Assembly (NCBI RefSeq): GCF_014841565.1
Contig: NZ_JACYUD010000009.1
Coordinates: 1 to 64,000, forward strand
DNA: 64,000 bases
DNA from: Rhizobium sp. CFBP 8762
Lineage (GTDB): Bacteria > Pseudomonadota > Alphaproteobacteria > Rhizobiales > Rhizobiaceae
Direction: 5' to 3'
Under the pieces are notes generated by a model. The model did not search any database, was not told where the DNA came from, and was given only the letters and a program-made list of their open reading frames with translations. Below, one piece after another: positions 9,076 through 19,389 of this stretch; the first letter of the stretch is position 1; the number at the start of each line of letters is the position of its first letter. The position numbers and the translations under genes were made by a program.

Positions 9076-10008
9076 ATGAAGGTTTTCGCAGGCAATTCGA
9101 ACCGGCACCTCGCTGAATCGATCTGCACCTATCTCAATCTTCCCTTGGGCCGGGCCACGGTGCGGCGCTTTGCGGATCAGGAAATCTTTGTAGAAATTCA
9201 GGACAATGTCCGCGGTGAGGATGTTTTCGTCGTTCAGTCCACGTCATTCCCGACAAACGACCACCTGATGGAACTGCTGATCATGATCGACGCATTTCGT
9301 CGCTCGTCTGCCAGACGCATCACAGCCGTTCTACCCTATTTCGGTTATGCCCGGCAGGACCGCAAACCCGGACCACGCACGCCGATCTCCGCCAAGCTGG
9401 TCGCCAACCTTATTACCCATGCCGGCGCTGACCGCGTACTGACGCTGGATCTTCATGCAGGCCAGATACAGGGTTTCTTCGATATCCCGACCGACAACCT
9501 CTATGCCGTGCCGATTCTGGCGCGTGATATCAAGGAACACTACAATCTCGACAACGTCGTTGTCGTGTCGCCGGATGTCGGCGGCGTGGTGCGTGCGCGC
9601 TCCATGGCAAAGCGTCTGGATTGTCTGCTGGCAATTGTTGACAAACGACGCGACCGTCCCGGTGAATCCGAGGTTATGAACGTCATCGGGGACGTAGTGG
9701 GTAAGGACTGTCTTCTTCTTGACGACATCGTTGATTCCGGTGGCACACTCTGCAATGCCGCTGAGGCATTGTTGAAGAATGGCGCGACGAGCGTTACCGC
9801 CTATATTACACACGGCGTTCTGTCCGGCGGCGCTGTTGCCCGTGTTGCCTCCTCCAAATTGAAGGAACTGGTGATCACGGACTCGATCCAGCCGACAACA
9901 GCGGTCCAATCAGCGCCGAACATTCGCGTTATCTCGACGGCCAGCCTGCTTGGGGAAGCCATCAACCGCACATCGGCGGAAGAGTCGGTATCCAGCCTGT
10001 TCGATTGA
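9076..10008 (+). CDS. prs: Ribose-phosphate pyrophosphokinase
   Basis: A 310-residue cytoplasmic enzyme that makes PRPP from ribose 5-phosphate and ATP, feeding purine, pyrimidine, histidine and tryptophan synthesis. The sequence begins [20 protein letters not shown], has the ATP-site block [21 protein letters not shown], the flexible-loop [11 protein letters not shown], the metal-binding [14 protein letters not shown], and the PRPP-binding [14 protein letters not shown]. Length and order are canonical for the bacterial class I enzyme. About 230 bases separate it from the lipoprotein gene and contain no convincing gene; they probably hold its promoter. It converges on the c-di-GMP gene that follows. 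Confidence 0.97.
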   Translation: MKVFAGNSNRHLAESICTYLNLPLGRATVRRFADQEIFVEIQDNVRGEDVFVVQSTSFPTNDHLMELLIMIDAFRRSSARRITAVLPYFGYARQDRKPGPRTPISAKLVANLITHAGADRVLTLDLHAGQIQGFFDIPTDNLYAVPILARDIKEHYNLDNVVVVSPDVGGVVRARSMAKRLDCLLAIVDKRRDRPGESEVMNVIGDVVGKDCLLLDDIVDSGGTLCNAAEALLKNGATSVTAYITHGVLSGGAVARVASSKLKELVITDSIQPTTAVQSAPNIRVISTASLLGEAINRTSAEESVSSLFD

Positions 10009-10144
10009 TGGAACGAGCCGTTAACGACCGTCGTAACCGGCCTCGCTTCATACTTGCCCTTGGGGTCGCAGCTTCATGTGCTAAATTCATCCGATTGTAG
10101 CAGGAAATTGGCATCAACGACGCAACATGTATCGAGGGTTGCCT

Positions 10145-12280
10145 TCAAATCGCGATTGCTTTGGGCAAGATGGAATAAGCCGTACTTTCAGTCTGCTTTT
10201 CCGCACTGCAGCCAACCAGCGGGCGCAGTTCTGATACGGGCGCGGGCTTACCGAACAGGTAGCCCTGAACCTCGTTGCAGCCCTCCCGGCACAAAAACTG
10301 CATCTGTGCCGTCGTTTCCACGCCTTCGGCCAACACCGGCACATCCAGACTTTGGGCCAGAATCAGCGTTGAACGAACGATAGCCGCAGACTGGCGATTG
10401 GTCGTAACATCCTTGATAAAGGCACGGTCGATCTTGATCTTGTCGAACGGGAAGCTTTGCAGCGTCGATAAGGACGAGTAGCCCGTACCGTAATCGTCCA
10501 TGGCGATGCTGACGCCCAGCGCTTTGATTTGGCGCATAATGTGCAGCGCATGGCGTTGATCGCCCAGCAGTCCGGACTCGGTGATCTCCACCTCCAGCCG
10601 CGAAGCAGGCAATCCGGTTTCCTTCAATACCTGTGCGATACGTTGCGGCAATGTCGGGTCCGACAACTGGCTGGGCGCAACGTTCACCGCAATTTTCAGC
10701 GGTACTGTCCAGCTTGCTGCCTCCAGACAGGCGGTGCGCAGAACCCAGTTGCCGATCTCGTTGATATAGCCCGTCCTCTCCGCAATTCCGATGAACTCAT
10801 AGGGCGACACGAAGCCGCGCACCGGATGACGCCAGCGCAACAACACTTCCAACCCGGTGACAACGCTGTTGATTGCGCTGTTCTGACGTTGATAATAAAG
10901 TTCGAATTCACCCCGTTCGATTGCGTAACGCATGTCCAGCGCCAACACGCTGCGGTCCCGCGTCACGTCATCCATAGATGCATCATAGAACTGGATGGGT
11001 GAATGCTCTTTCGATTTCGCTCGGTGAAGCGCCAGATCGGCCTTGGCCAGCAGCTCCTCTTTCGTGCCGCCGTCCGAGGGAAACAGGGCAATTCCAACGG
11101 CTGCATTAACCTGCAGAGAGAGCCCTTCCCACTCCGTCGGCCTTGATATTTCCTCGAGAACACGCGCTGCCAATGTCTTGACTTCGTTGCGGGACAAAAA
11201 ATTGACCGTAACGCCTGCGAATTCGTCAGCGCTCATCCGCGCGACGAACTCGTTCTCGCCGAAAACAAGGGACATGCGCTGGCCAATATCCCGCAGGACG
11301 GCATCACCAGCGGCATGGCCATGCACTTCGTTGACTTCCTTGAAGCGATCAAGGTTGAACAGAAGTACAGCCACCCGCCCCGTCGTATCGCCATGCCGCC
11401 GCAGCAGGCTGCGGACATGGTCGCGAAACCCCGACCGGTTTGCGAGGCCGGTCAGCGGGTCTGCTGCAGACAGACGCAGAACATTCTCCTGCGCTGTGCG
11501 GCTGGAACTGGCGTCGATGGAATAGGTCGCCACACCGAGCGACAACATCATGGCCGTAATGGTGATAACCAGCACCAGCAGGCTGCTGGAGGGTATGGTT
11601 GTCTCGATTTGCGCCACGTAATCTCCCGGCAGAGGCGTCATCGCGCCCATGCCCAGAAAATGCGTGAAGAGAATGGCAAGGCACAGTCCCACCGCCCCTC
11701 CATGCTTGCAAAAGCGGGTGACCGGCCGCGCAACACGGTTGGTCGCAATCATGCCGAATACCACACCGAAAATAACCGACAAGGCGACCAGACGGTAGTC
11801 CCATTGAATAGCGCCGGAGAACTGATAGGCCGCAATACCCAAATAATGCATCACCGCAATGCCGAGGCCGATGACAGCGCCGCCCAGTTCCACCGTAAAG
11901 CCCGCTTTGGGCAGAGCGGTTATCAGCAGGCCGGTCAACGTCACGGCGATGGCAGCCAGCAGGGACAGCAGGATGAGAATGGGATCGTATCCATGTTCCT
12001 GCAAGGCACTGTATCCCAGCATACAGACCACATGCGTGGTCCAGATCGCCGAACCGCCAATCATGGCCGCTAGAAACACCCAGTTGGCTTTTTCCAGGCG
12101 GGTTGACCGTTTGGCGCGCACAAACAACCGCATGCACAACACACAACCAAAAGTGCAGATCAAGGTCGCCAGTGCGAGCAACCAGAGATTATGATGCATG
12201 CCAATATGGCTCAATAATTGATACATGAATATTCCGAGACAAAAATAGACGGTGCTTGCAACACCGAGCAAACTTAACAA
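10145..12280 (-). CDS. MHYT-GGDEF-EAL membrane protein
   Basis: A 711-residue protein with three parts. Residues 1-250 form a seven-helix MHYT sensor, with the metal-site motifs MHHN, TTHVVCMLGY, VMHYLGIA and FTHFLGMGAM in helices, suggesting sensing of a small ligand or metal at the membrane. Residues about 265-425 are a GGDEF domain with the nucleotide-site LFNLDRFKEVNEVHGHAAGD, but the active-site signature reads SADEF, so cyclase activity is doubtful. Residues about 440-700 are an EAL domain with GLEVLLRW, DDYGTGYSSL, KIKIDRAFIK and VLAEGVET, all residues expected for c-di-GMP hydrolysis. Phosphodiesterase activity is therefore the better guess. It is a single-gene unit convergent with prs. 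Confidence 0.92.
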   Translation of the reverse strand: MLSLLGVASTVYFCLGIFMYQLLSHIGMHHNLWLLALATLICTFGCVLCMRLFVRAKRSTRLEKANWVFLAAMIGGSAIWTTHVVCMLGYSALQEHGYDPILILLSLLAAIAVTLTGLLITALPKAGFTVELGGAVIGLGIAVMHYLGIAAYQFSGAIQWDYRLVALSVIFGVVFGMIATNRVARPVTRFCKHGGAVGLCLAILFTHFLGMGAMTPLPGDYVAQIETTIPSSSLLVLVITITAMMLSLGVATYSIDASSSRTAQENVLRLSAADPLTGLANRSGFRDHVRSLLRRHGDTTGRVAVLLFNLDRFKEVNEVHGHAAGDAVLRDIGQRMSLVFGENEFVARMSADEFAGVTVNFLSRNEVKTLAARVLEEISRPTEWEGLSLQVNAAVGIALFPSDGGTKEELLAKADLALHRAKSKEHSPIQFYDASMDDVTRDRSVLALDMRYAIERGEFELYYQRQNSAINSVVTGLEVLLRWRHPVRGFVSPYEFIGIAERTGYINEIGNWVLRTACLEAASWTVPLKIAVNVAPSQLSDPTLPQRIAQVLKETGLPASRLEVEITESGLLGDQRHALHIMRQIKALGVSIAMDDYGTGYSSLSTLQSFPFDKIKIDRAFIKDVTTNRQSAAIVRSTLILAQSLDVPVLAEGVETTAQMQFLCREGCNEVQGYLFGKPAPVSELRPLVGCSAEKQTESTAYSILPKAIAI

Positions 12281-12552
12281 GAAAGTGGAAATATTTATCT
12301 AACGATAAAGACGTGAAACGTTGACCTCACTGTCTCTATCTCCGTCGACTTCTACTGAGTTGCAATACGAAGGTTTCTGGGATATGGACCACCAGTCCAC
12401 GTAGACACCCTTGGAGGCAACGTGGATGGGGTGCCAGTCGCCCCCGTATTTCATCGGTTCACCGATAGAAATGCGCTCCACATTTAAGAAAAGACGCGGA
12501 CGTTTTAAAGGGCACAGTCCTTTACGCCGTGCTAACGTTGAAAGGAAATGCC
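12281..12552. promoter_or_regulatory. Divergent intergenic region before rplY
   Basis: About 270 bases between two divergent genes, so it must carry both promoters. A minus-strand reading frame of 89 codons spans it and runs into rplY, but it has no recognisable domain and no good ribosome site. The rplY site itself is GAAAGGAAA, seven bases before its GTG start. Confidence 0.5.
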
Positions 12553-13167
12553 GTGAGCCACGATACATACGAGCTCAAGGCCGAAAAACGCGAACGGGTT
12601 GGTAAGGGGTCCTCCCGCGAATTGCGTCGCAACGGTCTTATTCCTGCAGTCATCTACGGTGACAAGCAGGAGCCTATCGCCATTACATTGCCGTCCAAGG
12701 ACGTTACGCTGAAGATTCACGCCGGTGGTTTCATGACCACGGTTGCCACCATCGATGTTGGCGGCGAGAAAATTCGCGTTCTGCCGAAGGATTACCAGCT
12801 GGATCCAGTGCGTGACTTCACCATGCACGTCGATTTCCTGCGCGTATCCAAGGACAGCCAGGTAACGGTTGCTGTTCCCGTTCACTTCATCAACGATGAA
12901 AAGTCCCCCGGCATCAAGGCTGGTGGCGTGCTGAACATCGTTCGCCATGATGTTGAAATGTCCTGCAGCGCCGATGCCATTCCAGAGTTTCTGACAGTTG
13001 ACCTGTCGGGCCTGAAGGTTGGCGACACTGTGCACATTTCGCATGTGACCCTACCTGCTGGCGCTACCCCAATTATTACGGATCGCGATTTCACCATCGC
13101 TACCATTGCTGTTCCTGCAGCTGGTGTCAGCGAAGAAGAAACCGAGACTGCACCCGAAGCCGAGTAA
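12553..13167 (+). CDS. rplY: 50S ribosomal protein L25/general stress protein Ctc
   Basis: A 204-residue long-form L25 (Ctc type), which binds 5S rRNA in the large subunit. The N-terminal L25 domain is visible from [20 protein letters not shown] and the second beta domain from [22 protein letters not shown], followed by a short acidic tail ([11 protein letters not shown]). GTG at 12553 was chosen because it follows AAAGGAA by seven bases and gives the standard start [16 protein letters not shown]; an upstream ATG frame at 12529 adds eight residues of no family look. A strong terminator follows. In Rhizobiales rplY-pth-ychF are usually adjacent; here a c-di-GMP gene has been inserted between rplY and pth. 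Confidence 0.95.
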   Translation: MSHDTYELKAEKRERVGKGSSRELRRNGLIPAVIYGDKQEPIAITLPSKDVTLKIHAGGFMTTVATIDVGGEKIRVLPKDYQLDPVRDFTMHVDFLRVSKDSQVTVAVPVHFINDEKSPGIKAGGVLNIVRHDVEMSCSADAIPEFLTVDLSGLKVGDTVHISHVTLPAGATPIITDRDFTIATIAVPAAGVSEEETETAPEAE

Positions 13168-13196
13168 GCTTTTCGGCTCTACCCTCTGGCTATTCA

Positions 13197-13230
13197 AAAG
13201 CCCGCTTCATGAACCATGGAGCGGGCTTTT
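13197..13230 (+). terminator. Rho-independent terminator of rplY
   Basis: The arms aaaagcccgcttcat and atggagcgggctttt make a stem of about 14 pairs with a short loop and a T run, 30 bases after the rplY stop. The A run on the other side could allow weak activity on the minus strand. Confidence 0.85.
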
Positions 13231-13385
13231 CTGTGCAAAAACGAAAGGTTCAATCTTTCTTAAATTCGAACTTCAACATAAGTTAATTCTTTTATGGTGT
13301 AGGTGTATGCGCTAGAGATAGGCCCGGGCGGCAGACACGAGACATAAATGCATATTCCGCTTGAACGTTGCCGCAGAGGGCCAGC

Positions 13386-15767
13386 ATGAAAATGCATTCG
13401 ATTGAGCACCGTTTCGTTGCCATCGTCTGCGGCGCCGTGGTCCTGTTTGTTGCACCGCTGTTCGTTCTGTTTCTCTCGTTATCCTCGGAGCGGGTGGCGC
13501 GCGAGCAGCTCTCCTATACGAGGGTGATTTTGACTGCCAATGCGCAGGCGCTGGGCAAACCACTTTGGGATTTCGACAAGGCCAGCGCACGACGCATCGC
13601 CGAAACCATGCTGGATGCCAAGAACGTCGCAGGCGTATCCATCTCGGGGCTGGCCAACACGTTCAAGATTCAGATACCGCCGGATGAGCCCGTTGGTGTC
13701 GACAAGACCAAGACGAAGCTGTCTGCCGATATCATCTACAATTCTGCCACTGGCGAGCAGAAAGTCGGTACGCTGACCATTCGGGTGGACACACCAGGCA
13801 TGTTCGCACGCTTCGGGCGCGACGAAATCAGCATCCTCATTATTCTGCTTATGGCTGTCGGTATTGTTTTTGCCGCCGCAATTGTTGGTAACCGCTTTAC
13901 CATCATCAGGCCGTTGCTCCACTTGACGGAAGCGATCAAGGCCACGCGTCAGCTTGGCTCCCGCCGTCACGTCAACTGGTTCTCCAACGACGAGATGGGC
14001 ACGCTGGCTGCAAACTTCAACGATATGCAGAGCCAGCTGGAGGCGGAGGAGCGCCAGTTGCAACGCGCCCATCAGCGTGCAACCGATATCTACAATCGAA
14101 CACCCGCCATGCTCTACTCGCTCAATCGGGAGAATGAGTTGATTGCAGTGAGTGATTACTGGCTGGAAGCAACGGGCTATACGCGCGAGGCCGTTATCGG
14201 CAAGGATTTCACGGACTTCATCAGCACGGATTCGCGCCGCGAGTATCAGGGCCGGAAGATACGGGATCGTCCGGGCGATCATCCTGCCGAAGTCACGGTC
14301 CAGTTCATTCGAGCGGACGGATCGGAAATGTCGGTGCTGATACTGGAGACCCACACCCATGGTGTGGTGGAGGATGGACAGATTTCCTTGTCGGTCATGA
14401 CCGATGTAAGCGAGCTGAAAAAAGCGGAGCTGCGCAATCATCGCCAAGCCATTACCGATCACCTGACCGGACTGCTCAATCGGCAGGGATTTGAATCGGT
14501 CCTCAATAAAACCATCGAACAGGTCGACCAGTCCGGGCTGCAACTGGCCTGCGTTTTCATTGATCTCGATCGTTTCAAGTGGATCAACGATACCTTCGGT
14601 CATGCCTCCGGCGATGCCGTCCTGCGCGAGACCGTGCATCGTATCAAGGAAATCACATCATCACTCGATCCCATGTCGCGGTTGGGCGGTGATGAATTTG
14701 CCATTCTGATCGCCGATACGCAGGCAGAGCATCTGGCACTCGATCTGGGCAAGCGTATTGCTCAAACATTGGCTGAGCCTATCATGGTACAGAATACGGA
14801 GGTTTCCGTCAGTGCCAGTATCGGAGTTGCGCTCTACCCCGAACATGCCCGCAACGCCGCGGAATTGTTACAAAAGTCGGATATGGCGATGTATGCGCGC
14901 AAGCGCGACAAGAAAAACGGAACTCAACTGTTTTCGCCTGATATCGTCGACATGGCGCGTGAGCGCCATGAAATTGAACAGTGTATTGAACAGGGGTTGC
15001 GGGACGACTGGTTCGACGCCGCGTTGCAGCCCATTGTCAGCCTGAGCGACGGTCATGTTATCGGCTTCGAGGCACTGATGCGTCTCACTCACCCGGAAAA
15101 AGGCAGTCTGTCGGCAGCAAAGGTCATCGGTGTCGCAGAAGAAAACAATGCAATCGTGCGCATTGGCGACTGCATGATCGAAAAGTCGATTGCCCATTTG
15201 CAGCGGGTCTCTACCCTGCCGGGAATGCGACCGACCTATCTCGCCATCAACTTTTCGCCGCTGCAACTGGATGTGACACTGCCAACCAAAGTTGGCCGCT
15301 TGCTGGCCCATTATGAAATCGACGCTTCCCGCATCGTGGTGGAGATCACGGAAGCGGTGCTCATGCTCGACAATCCTGAGATCTTGCGGACACTCAACGC
15401 CTTGATCCGCATTGGCTGCCGGATTGCGCTCGATGATTTCGGCACGGGCTATTCATCTCTCAGCTACCTCAACCGTTTCCCGGTCAACATCGTCAAGGTC
15501 GATCAGTCCTTTGTCCGCTCGCTCGTCAATGAAGCACCCGATGTGCGCCGCAAAAGCCGCATGCTGGTCAAAGGTATCAAGACCATATCCCACCAGATGG
15601 GCTATACTGTCGTCGCCGAAGGGATTGAAACCCACGAGCAATGGGGCCAGTTGAAAAAGATGGGGCTCGATAGCGGTCAGGGATACCTGTTCAGCAGGCC
15701 CCAGCACATTGACGACCTGATGGTCTTGCTGCAAGGCAACCCGGATTACCGACTAGCCAAGGTTTAA
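13386..15767 (+). CDS. Sensor diguanylate cyclase/phosphodiesterase (HAMP-PAS-GGDEF-EAL)
   Basis: A 793-residue membrane protein. One helix near residues 12-32, a periplasmic domain of about 110 residues, a second helix near 145-165 and a HAMP linker ([17 protein letters not shown]) lead to a PAS domain (about 225-340, with [22 protein letters not shown]). The GGDEF domain has an intact LGGDEFAIL and LIDLDRF-type metal site; the EAL domain has [27 protein letters not shown] and VVAEGIET. Both activities look possible. ATG at 13386 has AGAGGG seven bases upstream; a TTG at 13368 would add six residues. It is the second such protein around rplY, here with an intact cyclase motif. Confidence 0.93.
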   Translation: MKMHSIEHRFVAIVCGAVVLFVAPLFVLFLSLSSERVAREQLSYTRVILTANAQALGKPLWDFDKASARRIAETMLDAKNVAGVSISGLANTFKIQIPPDEPVGVDKTKTKLSADIIYNSATGEQKVGTLTIRVDTPGMFARFGRDEISILIILLMAVGIVFAAAIVGNRFTIIRPLLHLTEAIKATRQLGSRRHVNWFSNDEMGTLAANFNDMQSQLEAEERQLQRAHQRATDIYNRTPAMLYSLNRENELIAVSDYWLEATGYTREAVIGKDFTDFISTDSRREYQGRKIRDRPGDHPAEVTVQFIRADGSEMSVLILETHTHGVVEDGQISLSVMTDVSELKKAELRNHRQAITDHLTGLLNRQGFESVLNKTIEQVDQSGLQLACVFIDLDRFKWINDTFGHASGDAVLRETVHRIKEITSSLDPMSRLGGDEFAILIADTQAEHLALDLGKRIAQTLAEPIMVQNTEVSVSASIGVALYPEHARNAAELLQKSDMAMYARKRDKKNGTQLFSPDIVDMARERHEIEQCIEQGLRDDWFDAALQPIVSLSDGHVIGFEALMRLTHPEKGSLSAAKVIGVAEENNAIVRIGDCMIEKSIAHLQRVSTLPGMRPTYLAINFSPLQLDVTLPTKVGRLLAHYEIDASRIVVEITEAVLMLDNPEILRTLNALIRIGCRIALDDFGTGYSSLSYLNRFPVNIVKVDQSFVRSLVNEAPDVRRKSRMLVKGIKTISHQMGYTVVAEGIETHEQWGQLKKMGLDSGQGYLFSRPQHIDDLMVLLQGNPDYRLAKV

Positions 15768-15844
15768 CCCGCTGTCATCGCGTTCAAAACATGGTATGGA
15801 GCGGCCAAACGGGGCTAAAGGCTCCTCCAATTGATGGACCCATC

Positions 15845-16549
15845 ATGCGCATTATCGCGGGCCTGGGAAATCCAGGCAGCAAATATTCGGGCAACCGGCA
15901 CAATATCGGTTTCATGGCGGTGGACGCTATCCAGAACCATGCCGGTTTTTCACCGTGGTCAAAAAAATTCAAGGCAGACGTCTCCGAGGGTGAGTTGAGC
16001 GGCGAAAAAGTGCTGCTGGTCAAACCACAGACCTTCATGAACCTTTCTGGCGAATCCGTTGGCGACGCCATGCGGTTCTACAAATGCGCGCCCGGCGACA
16101 TTCTTGTGATTTACGACGAACTGGACCTGGCCCCGGGCAAACCCCGCCTTAAAATCGGTGGCGGACATGGTGGCCATAACGGTATCAAATCCATCGACGT
16201 CCATTGTGGTAAAGATTACAGGCGCTTAAGGCTCGGCATTGGCCATCCCGGCAACAAGGAACTGGTCAACAATCATGTGCTAGGGGATTTTGCTAAATCC
16301 GACAAGGTCTGGCTGGAGCCACTGCTCGATGCGATTGCCGGGAATGCCGAACTGCTGATACACCCCAAGGATGAATCCTCATTCCTGAACAAGCTTGCCT
16401 TGGCAACCGGGGTCAAGCCTGCGGTGGACAAGCCGAACGTGGCGAAATCGCATATCCATGCGGCGCGCAACCATGCGCAGCCTGCAAAACTGCCCGCCAC
16501 CGGGCCGATGGCTGATATGCTGAAAAAGCTGTTTGGCGGCGACAAATAA
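15845..16549 (+). CDS. pth: Peptidyl-tRNA hydrolase
   Basis: A 234-residue enzyme that releases peptides from peptidyl-tRNA that has dropped off the ribosome. The N-terminal [21 protein letters not shown] holds the catalytic histidine, [15 protein letters not shown] the substrate-binding asparagine, and [18 protein letters not shown] and GHNGIKSI the remaining conserved core. Residues beyond about 190 are an Ala/Pro/Lys-rich tail seen in alphaproteobacterial Pth. The ATG at 15845 gives the standard start; the in-frame upstream stretch from 15791 has no family residues. ychF follows 100 bases downstream, an arrangement common across bacteria. Confidence 0.96.
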   Translation: MRIIAGLGNPGSKYSGNRHNIGFMAVDAIQNHAGFSPWSKKFKADVSEGELSGEKVLLVKPQTFMNLSGESVGDAMRFYKCAPGDILVIYDELDLAPGKPRLKIGGGHGGHNGIKSIDVHCGKDYRRLRLGIGHPGNKELVNNHVLGDFAKSDKVWLEPLLDAIAGNAELLIHPKDESSFLNKLALATGVKPAVDKPNVAKSHIHAARNHAQPAKLPATGPMADMLKKLFGGDK

Positions 16550-16648
16550 CCGGCAGATAAACGGATTTAACGCGGGGGTCTTGACCTTGCCCTGCCCTAT
16601 CCCCCATAGCCACTGCAACATTTGTCAAAAGAATACGGACCATCTCCC

Positions 16649-17752
16649 ATGGGCTTTAAATGCGGTATCGTCGGACTTCCCAATGTCGGCAAGTCCACCC
16701 TGTTCAACGCGCTGACCAAAACAGCAGCGGCGCAAGCAGCCAACTATCCGTTTTGCACGATTGAACCCAACACCGGCGAAGTGGCCGTGCCGGACCCACG
16801 CATGCGCGCATTGGCCGATGTGGCAAAGTCGAAAGAAATTATACCGACCCGGATCTCGTTCGTCGATATCGCCGGTCTGGTGCGCGGCGCGTCCAAGGGC
16901 GAAGGTCTGGGCAACCAGTTCCTTGCCAATATCCGCGAAGTGGATGCCGTTGTGCATGTGCTGCGGTGTTTTGAAGATGACGACATCACCCATGTGGAAG
17001 GCCGTATCAACCCGGTGGCCGATGCGGAGACCATCGAAACGGAACTGATGCTATCAGACCTTGAAAGCCTTGAGCGCCGCACCGAGCAGACACGCAAGCG
17101 TGCAGCCAGCAAGGACAAGGAAAGCCTCAGTGTGCTGCCCGTCATGGATGCGTCGCTGAAGCTGTTGCAAGAGGGCAAGCCGGTTCGCACACTGTTGCCA
17201 ACGCTGGATGCTGAAGAAAAAGCCATCCTCTCCGCGCTTAACCTTCTGACCTCCAAGCCGGTTCTCTACGTTTGCAACGTGGCAGAGGCCGATGCGGTAG
17301 ATGGCAATGAACATACCAGAGCTGTCGCCGAGATGGCCAAAGCACAGGGTGCGCAGAGCGTCATTATCTCCGCTGCCATCGAGGCCGATGTGGCGCAGCT
17401 TTCCGACGAGGAGTCCAAAGAGTTTCTAAGCGCTCTTGGGCTGGAGGAGGCTGGTCTTGATCGCCTGATCCGTGCTGGCTACGCGCTTCTGGATCTGATC
17501 ACCTACTTTACCGTTGGCCCGAAGGAAACGCGCGCTTGGACGATCGCACGCGGCACCAAGGCCCCAGCGGCTGCGGGCGTCATCCATTCGGATTTCGAAC
17601 GCGGCTTCATCCGCGCCAACACGATTGCCTATGCCGATTATATCGCGCTGAACGGCGAAGTTGGCGCGAAAGACGCCGGCAAAGCACGCGATGAAGGCAA
17701 GGAATATGTCGTGCAGGATGGTGATGTGATTCACTTCCGCTTCAATACATAA
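16649..17752 (+). CDS. ychF: Redox-regulated ATPase/GTP-binding protein YchF
   Basis: A 367-residue Obg-related P-loop protein that binds ribosomes and prefers ATP. Motifs are GIVGLPNVGKSTLFNAL (G1), FVDIAGLVRGASKGEGLGNQ (G3 with switch II), a coiled-coil insertion (residues about 130-200) and the C-terminal TGS domain (DLITYFTVGPKETRAW). ATG at 16649 gives the usual MGFKCGIVGLPNVGK start; a TTG nine codons upstream is an artefact. The gene follows pth and is closed by a strong terminator. Confidence 0.97.
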   Translation: MGFKCGIVGLPNVGKSTLFNALTKTAAAQAANYPFCTIEPNTGEVAVPDPRMRALADVAKSKEIIPTRISFVDIAGLVRGASKGEGLGNQFLANIREVDAVVHVLRCFEDDDITHVEGRINPVADAETIETELMLSDLESLERRTEQTRKRAASKDKESLSVLPVMDASLKLLQEGKPVRTLLPTLDAEEKAILSALNLLTSKPVLYVCNVAEADAVDGNEHTRAVAEMAKAQGAQSVIISAAIEADVAQLSDEESKEFLSALGLEEAGLDRLIRAGYALLDLITYFTVGPKETRAWTIARGTKAPAAAGVIHSDFERGFIRANTIAYADYIALNGEVGAKDAGKARDEGKEYVVQDGDVIHFRFNT

Positions 17753-17760
17753 TCCAACTG

Positions 17761-17796
17761 AAAAGGGCGCATCCAAACTGGAAGCGCCCTTTTTTA
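17761..17796 (+). terminator. Rho-independent terminator of ychF
   Basis: The arms aaagggcgc and gcgcccttt, with a 13-base loop, are followed by a run of T. It lies nine bases after the ychF stop and 17 bases before the end of convergent apt; the A-rich arm could serve apt as well. Confidence 0.85.
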
Positions 17797-17813
17797 ATGA
17801 CCCCTCGCAAGGC

Positions 17814-18356
17814 TTAGTGACCGGAGAAGGTCACCAGTGTTTTCACATCCACGCCCAGCGCTTCCAGTTTGGCCCGTCCGCCGAGATCGGGCAGATCGAT
17901 GACGAAGCAGGCGGATACCACATCAGCGCCCATCTGGCGCAGCAGCTTCACGGCACCTTCCGCCGTGCCGCCGGTCGCAATCAGGTCGTCCACCAGAATG
18001 ACCTTTTCACCCGGCGTGATCGCATCACGGTGCATTTCCATTTCGTCCACGCCATATTCCAGGCTGTAGGCCACACGCACGATATCGTGGGGAAGCTTGC
18101 CTTTCTTGCGGATCGGCACGAAGCCCGCCGAAAGCTGGTGCGCAATCGCGCCGCCCAGAATAAAGCCGCGCGCTTCGATGCCAGCAACCTTGTCCACTTT
18201 CAATCCGGCAAAAGGATGAACGAGTTCATCCACCGCCCGGCGAAAGGCACGAGGATTACCCAGAAGCGTGGTGATATCGCGAAACATGATACCGGGCTTC
18301 GGATAGTCCGCAATGTTACGGATCGCGGCAATCAATTCCTGTTCGACGGTGGACAT
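17814..18356 (-). CDS. apt: Adenine phosphoribosyltransferase
   Basis: A 180-residue purine salvage enzyme that joins adenine and PRPP to AMP. The sequence has [19 protein letters not shown] at the N-terminus, the dipeptide-loop block [14 protein letters not shown], the hood-region [10 protein letters not shown] and the PRPP motif [19 protein letters not shown] at 18354-18356 was chosen (MSTVEQ); the seven-residue upstream extension has no family support. It lies after the petABC operon but is separated from it by a terminator and about 130 bases, so it is probably transcribed alone. Confidence 0.96.
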   Translation of the reverse strand: MSTVEQELIAAIRNIADYPKPGIMFRDITTLLGNPRAFRRAVDELVHPFAGLKVDKVAGIEARGFILGGAIAHQLSAGFVPIRKKGKLPHDIVRVAYSLEYGVDEMEMHRDAITPGEKVILVDDLIATGGTAEGAVKLLRQMGADVVSACFVIDLPDLGGRAKLEALGVDVKTLVTFSGH

Positions 18357-18436
18357 GGTTCTTTTTTCCTCGAGCATGACAGTAAAGCAGAGTCGCTTTT
18401 ACGTGAGCATAATGCGTAAGACAAACACCTAAGCCA

Positions 18437-18467
18437 TAAAAAAGGCGGCCAAGAAGGCCGCCTTCAG
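18437..18467 (-). terminator. Rho-independent terminator of petABC
   Basis: Read on the minus strand, GAAGGCGGCC and GGCCGCCTT form a ten-pair stem with a short loop, followed by a run of six T. It lies 19 bases after the petC stop. Confidence 0.85.
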
Positions 18468-18485
18468 AAGCTTGGGCACCGATTA

Positions 18486-19361
18486 TTAGTGTTCCTTGCT
18501 CGCATAGACAGATTTCTTCGTCAGGTAAATCAGCCCGGTGAAGATGACAAGGAAAACCAGCACCATGAAACCCGTGCGCTTGCGCGCTTCCAGATGCGGC
18601 TCCGCCGCCCACATCATGAACGCGGAAACGTCCTTGGCATACTGATCCAGCGTTGCGGGTGCACCATCATCATAGGTCACCTGCCCGTCTGTAATTGGCT
18701 GCGCCATGGCAAGCGCGGCAGCCGAGATGAAGTACGGATTGTAGTGTGTGCCTTCCGCCACTTCATGGCCGGCTGGAGGCTCCTGATAGCCTGTTAACAG
18801 CGAGTAGATGTAATCCGGTCCACCCTCCTGATATTGTGTGAAAATGTCGAAGACAAACAGGGGAAAGCCGCGCTCCACGCCACGTGCCTTGGCAAGCAGT
18901 GAGAAGTCCGGCGGAACCGCGCCGTTGTTGGATGCAGCCGCTGCTTCCTTGTTCGCAAAGGGCGATGGGAAGTGATCCGATGGCACGGACTTGCGCATGA
19001 ACATTTCGCCGTCCGCATTCGGCCCGTCCTGCGTTTCGTAATTGGCCGCAAACGCCTTCACCTGATTTTCCGAATAGCCGAGATCGCTCAAGGAGCGGAA
19101 CGACACCAGATTCATCGAGTGACAGGCGGAACAGACTTCGGTGTACACTTTCAGGCCACGCTGCAGCTGGCCCTTATCGTATTTGCCGAACGGCCCAGCG
19201 AAAGACCAATCCACATTCTTGGGCTTGTGGATCGGGTAATGCGGCGTTGCGTGCTCTTCTCCGGCGGGTGCTGCCTCGCCCTCGGCGGCGGCAACTGCCC
19301 CCATACCGAGACAGCTTATGAGCGCCAGAGAAAGGAGGCTTTTGGCAAGCTTATTCATCAT
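18486..19361 (-). CDS. petC: Cytochrome c1 of the bc1 complex
   Basis: A 291-residue subunit of ubiquinol-cytochrome c reductase. A signal peptide (LAKSLLSLALISCLGMGAVA, cleaved after AAA) precedes the periplasmic domain with the covalent haem site VCSACHSM near residue 70. A C-terminal anchor helix (GFMVLVFLVIFTGLIYLT) holds it in the inner membrane. Sizes and order match the alphaproteobacterial single-gene cytochrome c1, not the fused fbcH form. The ATG at 19361 is preceded by AAGGAAA; the next codon is also ATG. It lies 28 bases after petB and is the last gene of petABC. Confidence 0.96.
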   Translation of the reverse strand: MMNKLAKSLLSLALISCLGMGAVAAAEGEAAPAGEEHATPHYPIHKPKNVDWSFAGPFGKYDKGQLQRGLKVYTEVCSACHSMNLVSFRSLSDLGYSENQVKAFAANYETQDGPNADGEMFMRKSVPSDHFPSPFANKEAAAASNNGAVPPDFSLLAKARGVERGFPLFVFDIFTQYQEGGPDYIYSLLTGYQEPPAGHEVAEGTHYNPYFISAAALAMAQPITDGQVTYDDGAPATLDQYAKDVSAFMMWAAEPHLEARKRTGFMVLVFLVIFTGLIYLTKKSVYASKEH

Positions 19362-19389
19362 TTTGCTTTCCTTGATCCGATGCTCGTCT

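Noticed and set aside
9030-9114. Short frame starting MYHARSAANPL that overlaps the prs start
   Set aside because: It has no good ribosome site and ends inside prs in another frame; coupling to prs is possible but unsupported.
12299-12568. Minus-strand frame of 89 codons between the MHYT gene and rplY
   Set aside because: Overlaps the rplY ribosome site and start, has no recognisable domain, and lies in a region that has to carry two promoters.
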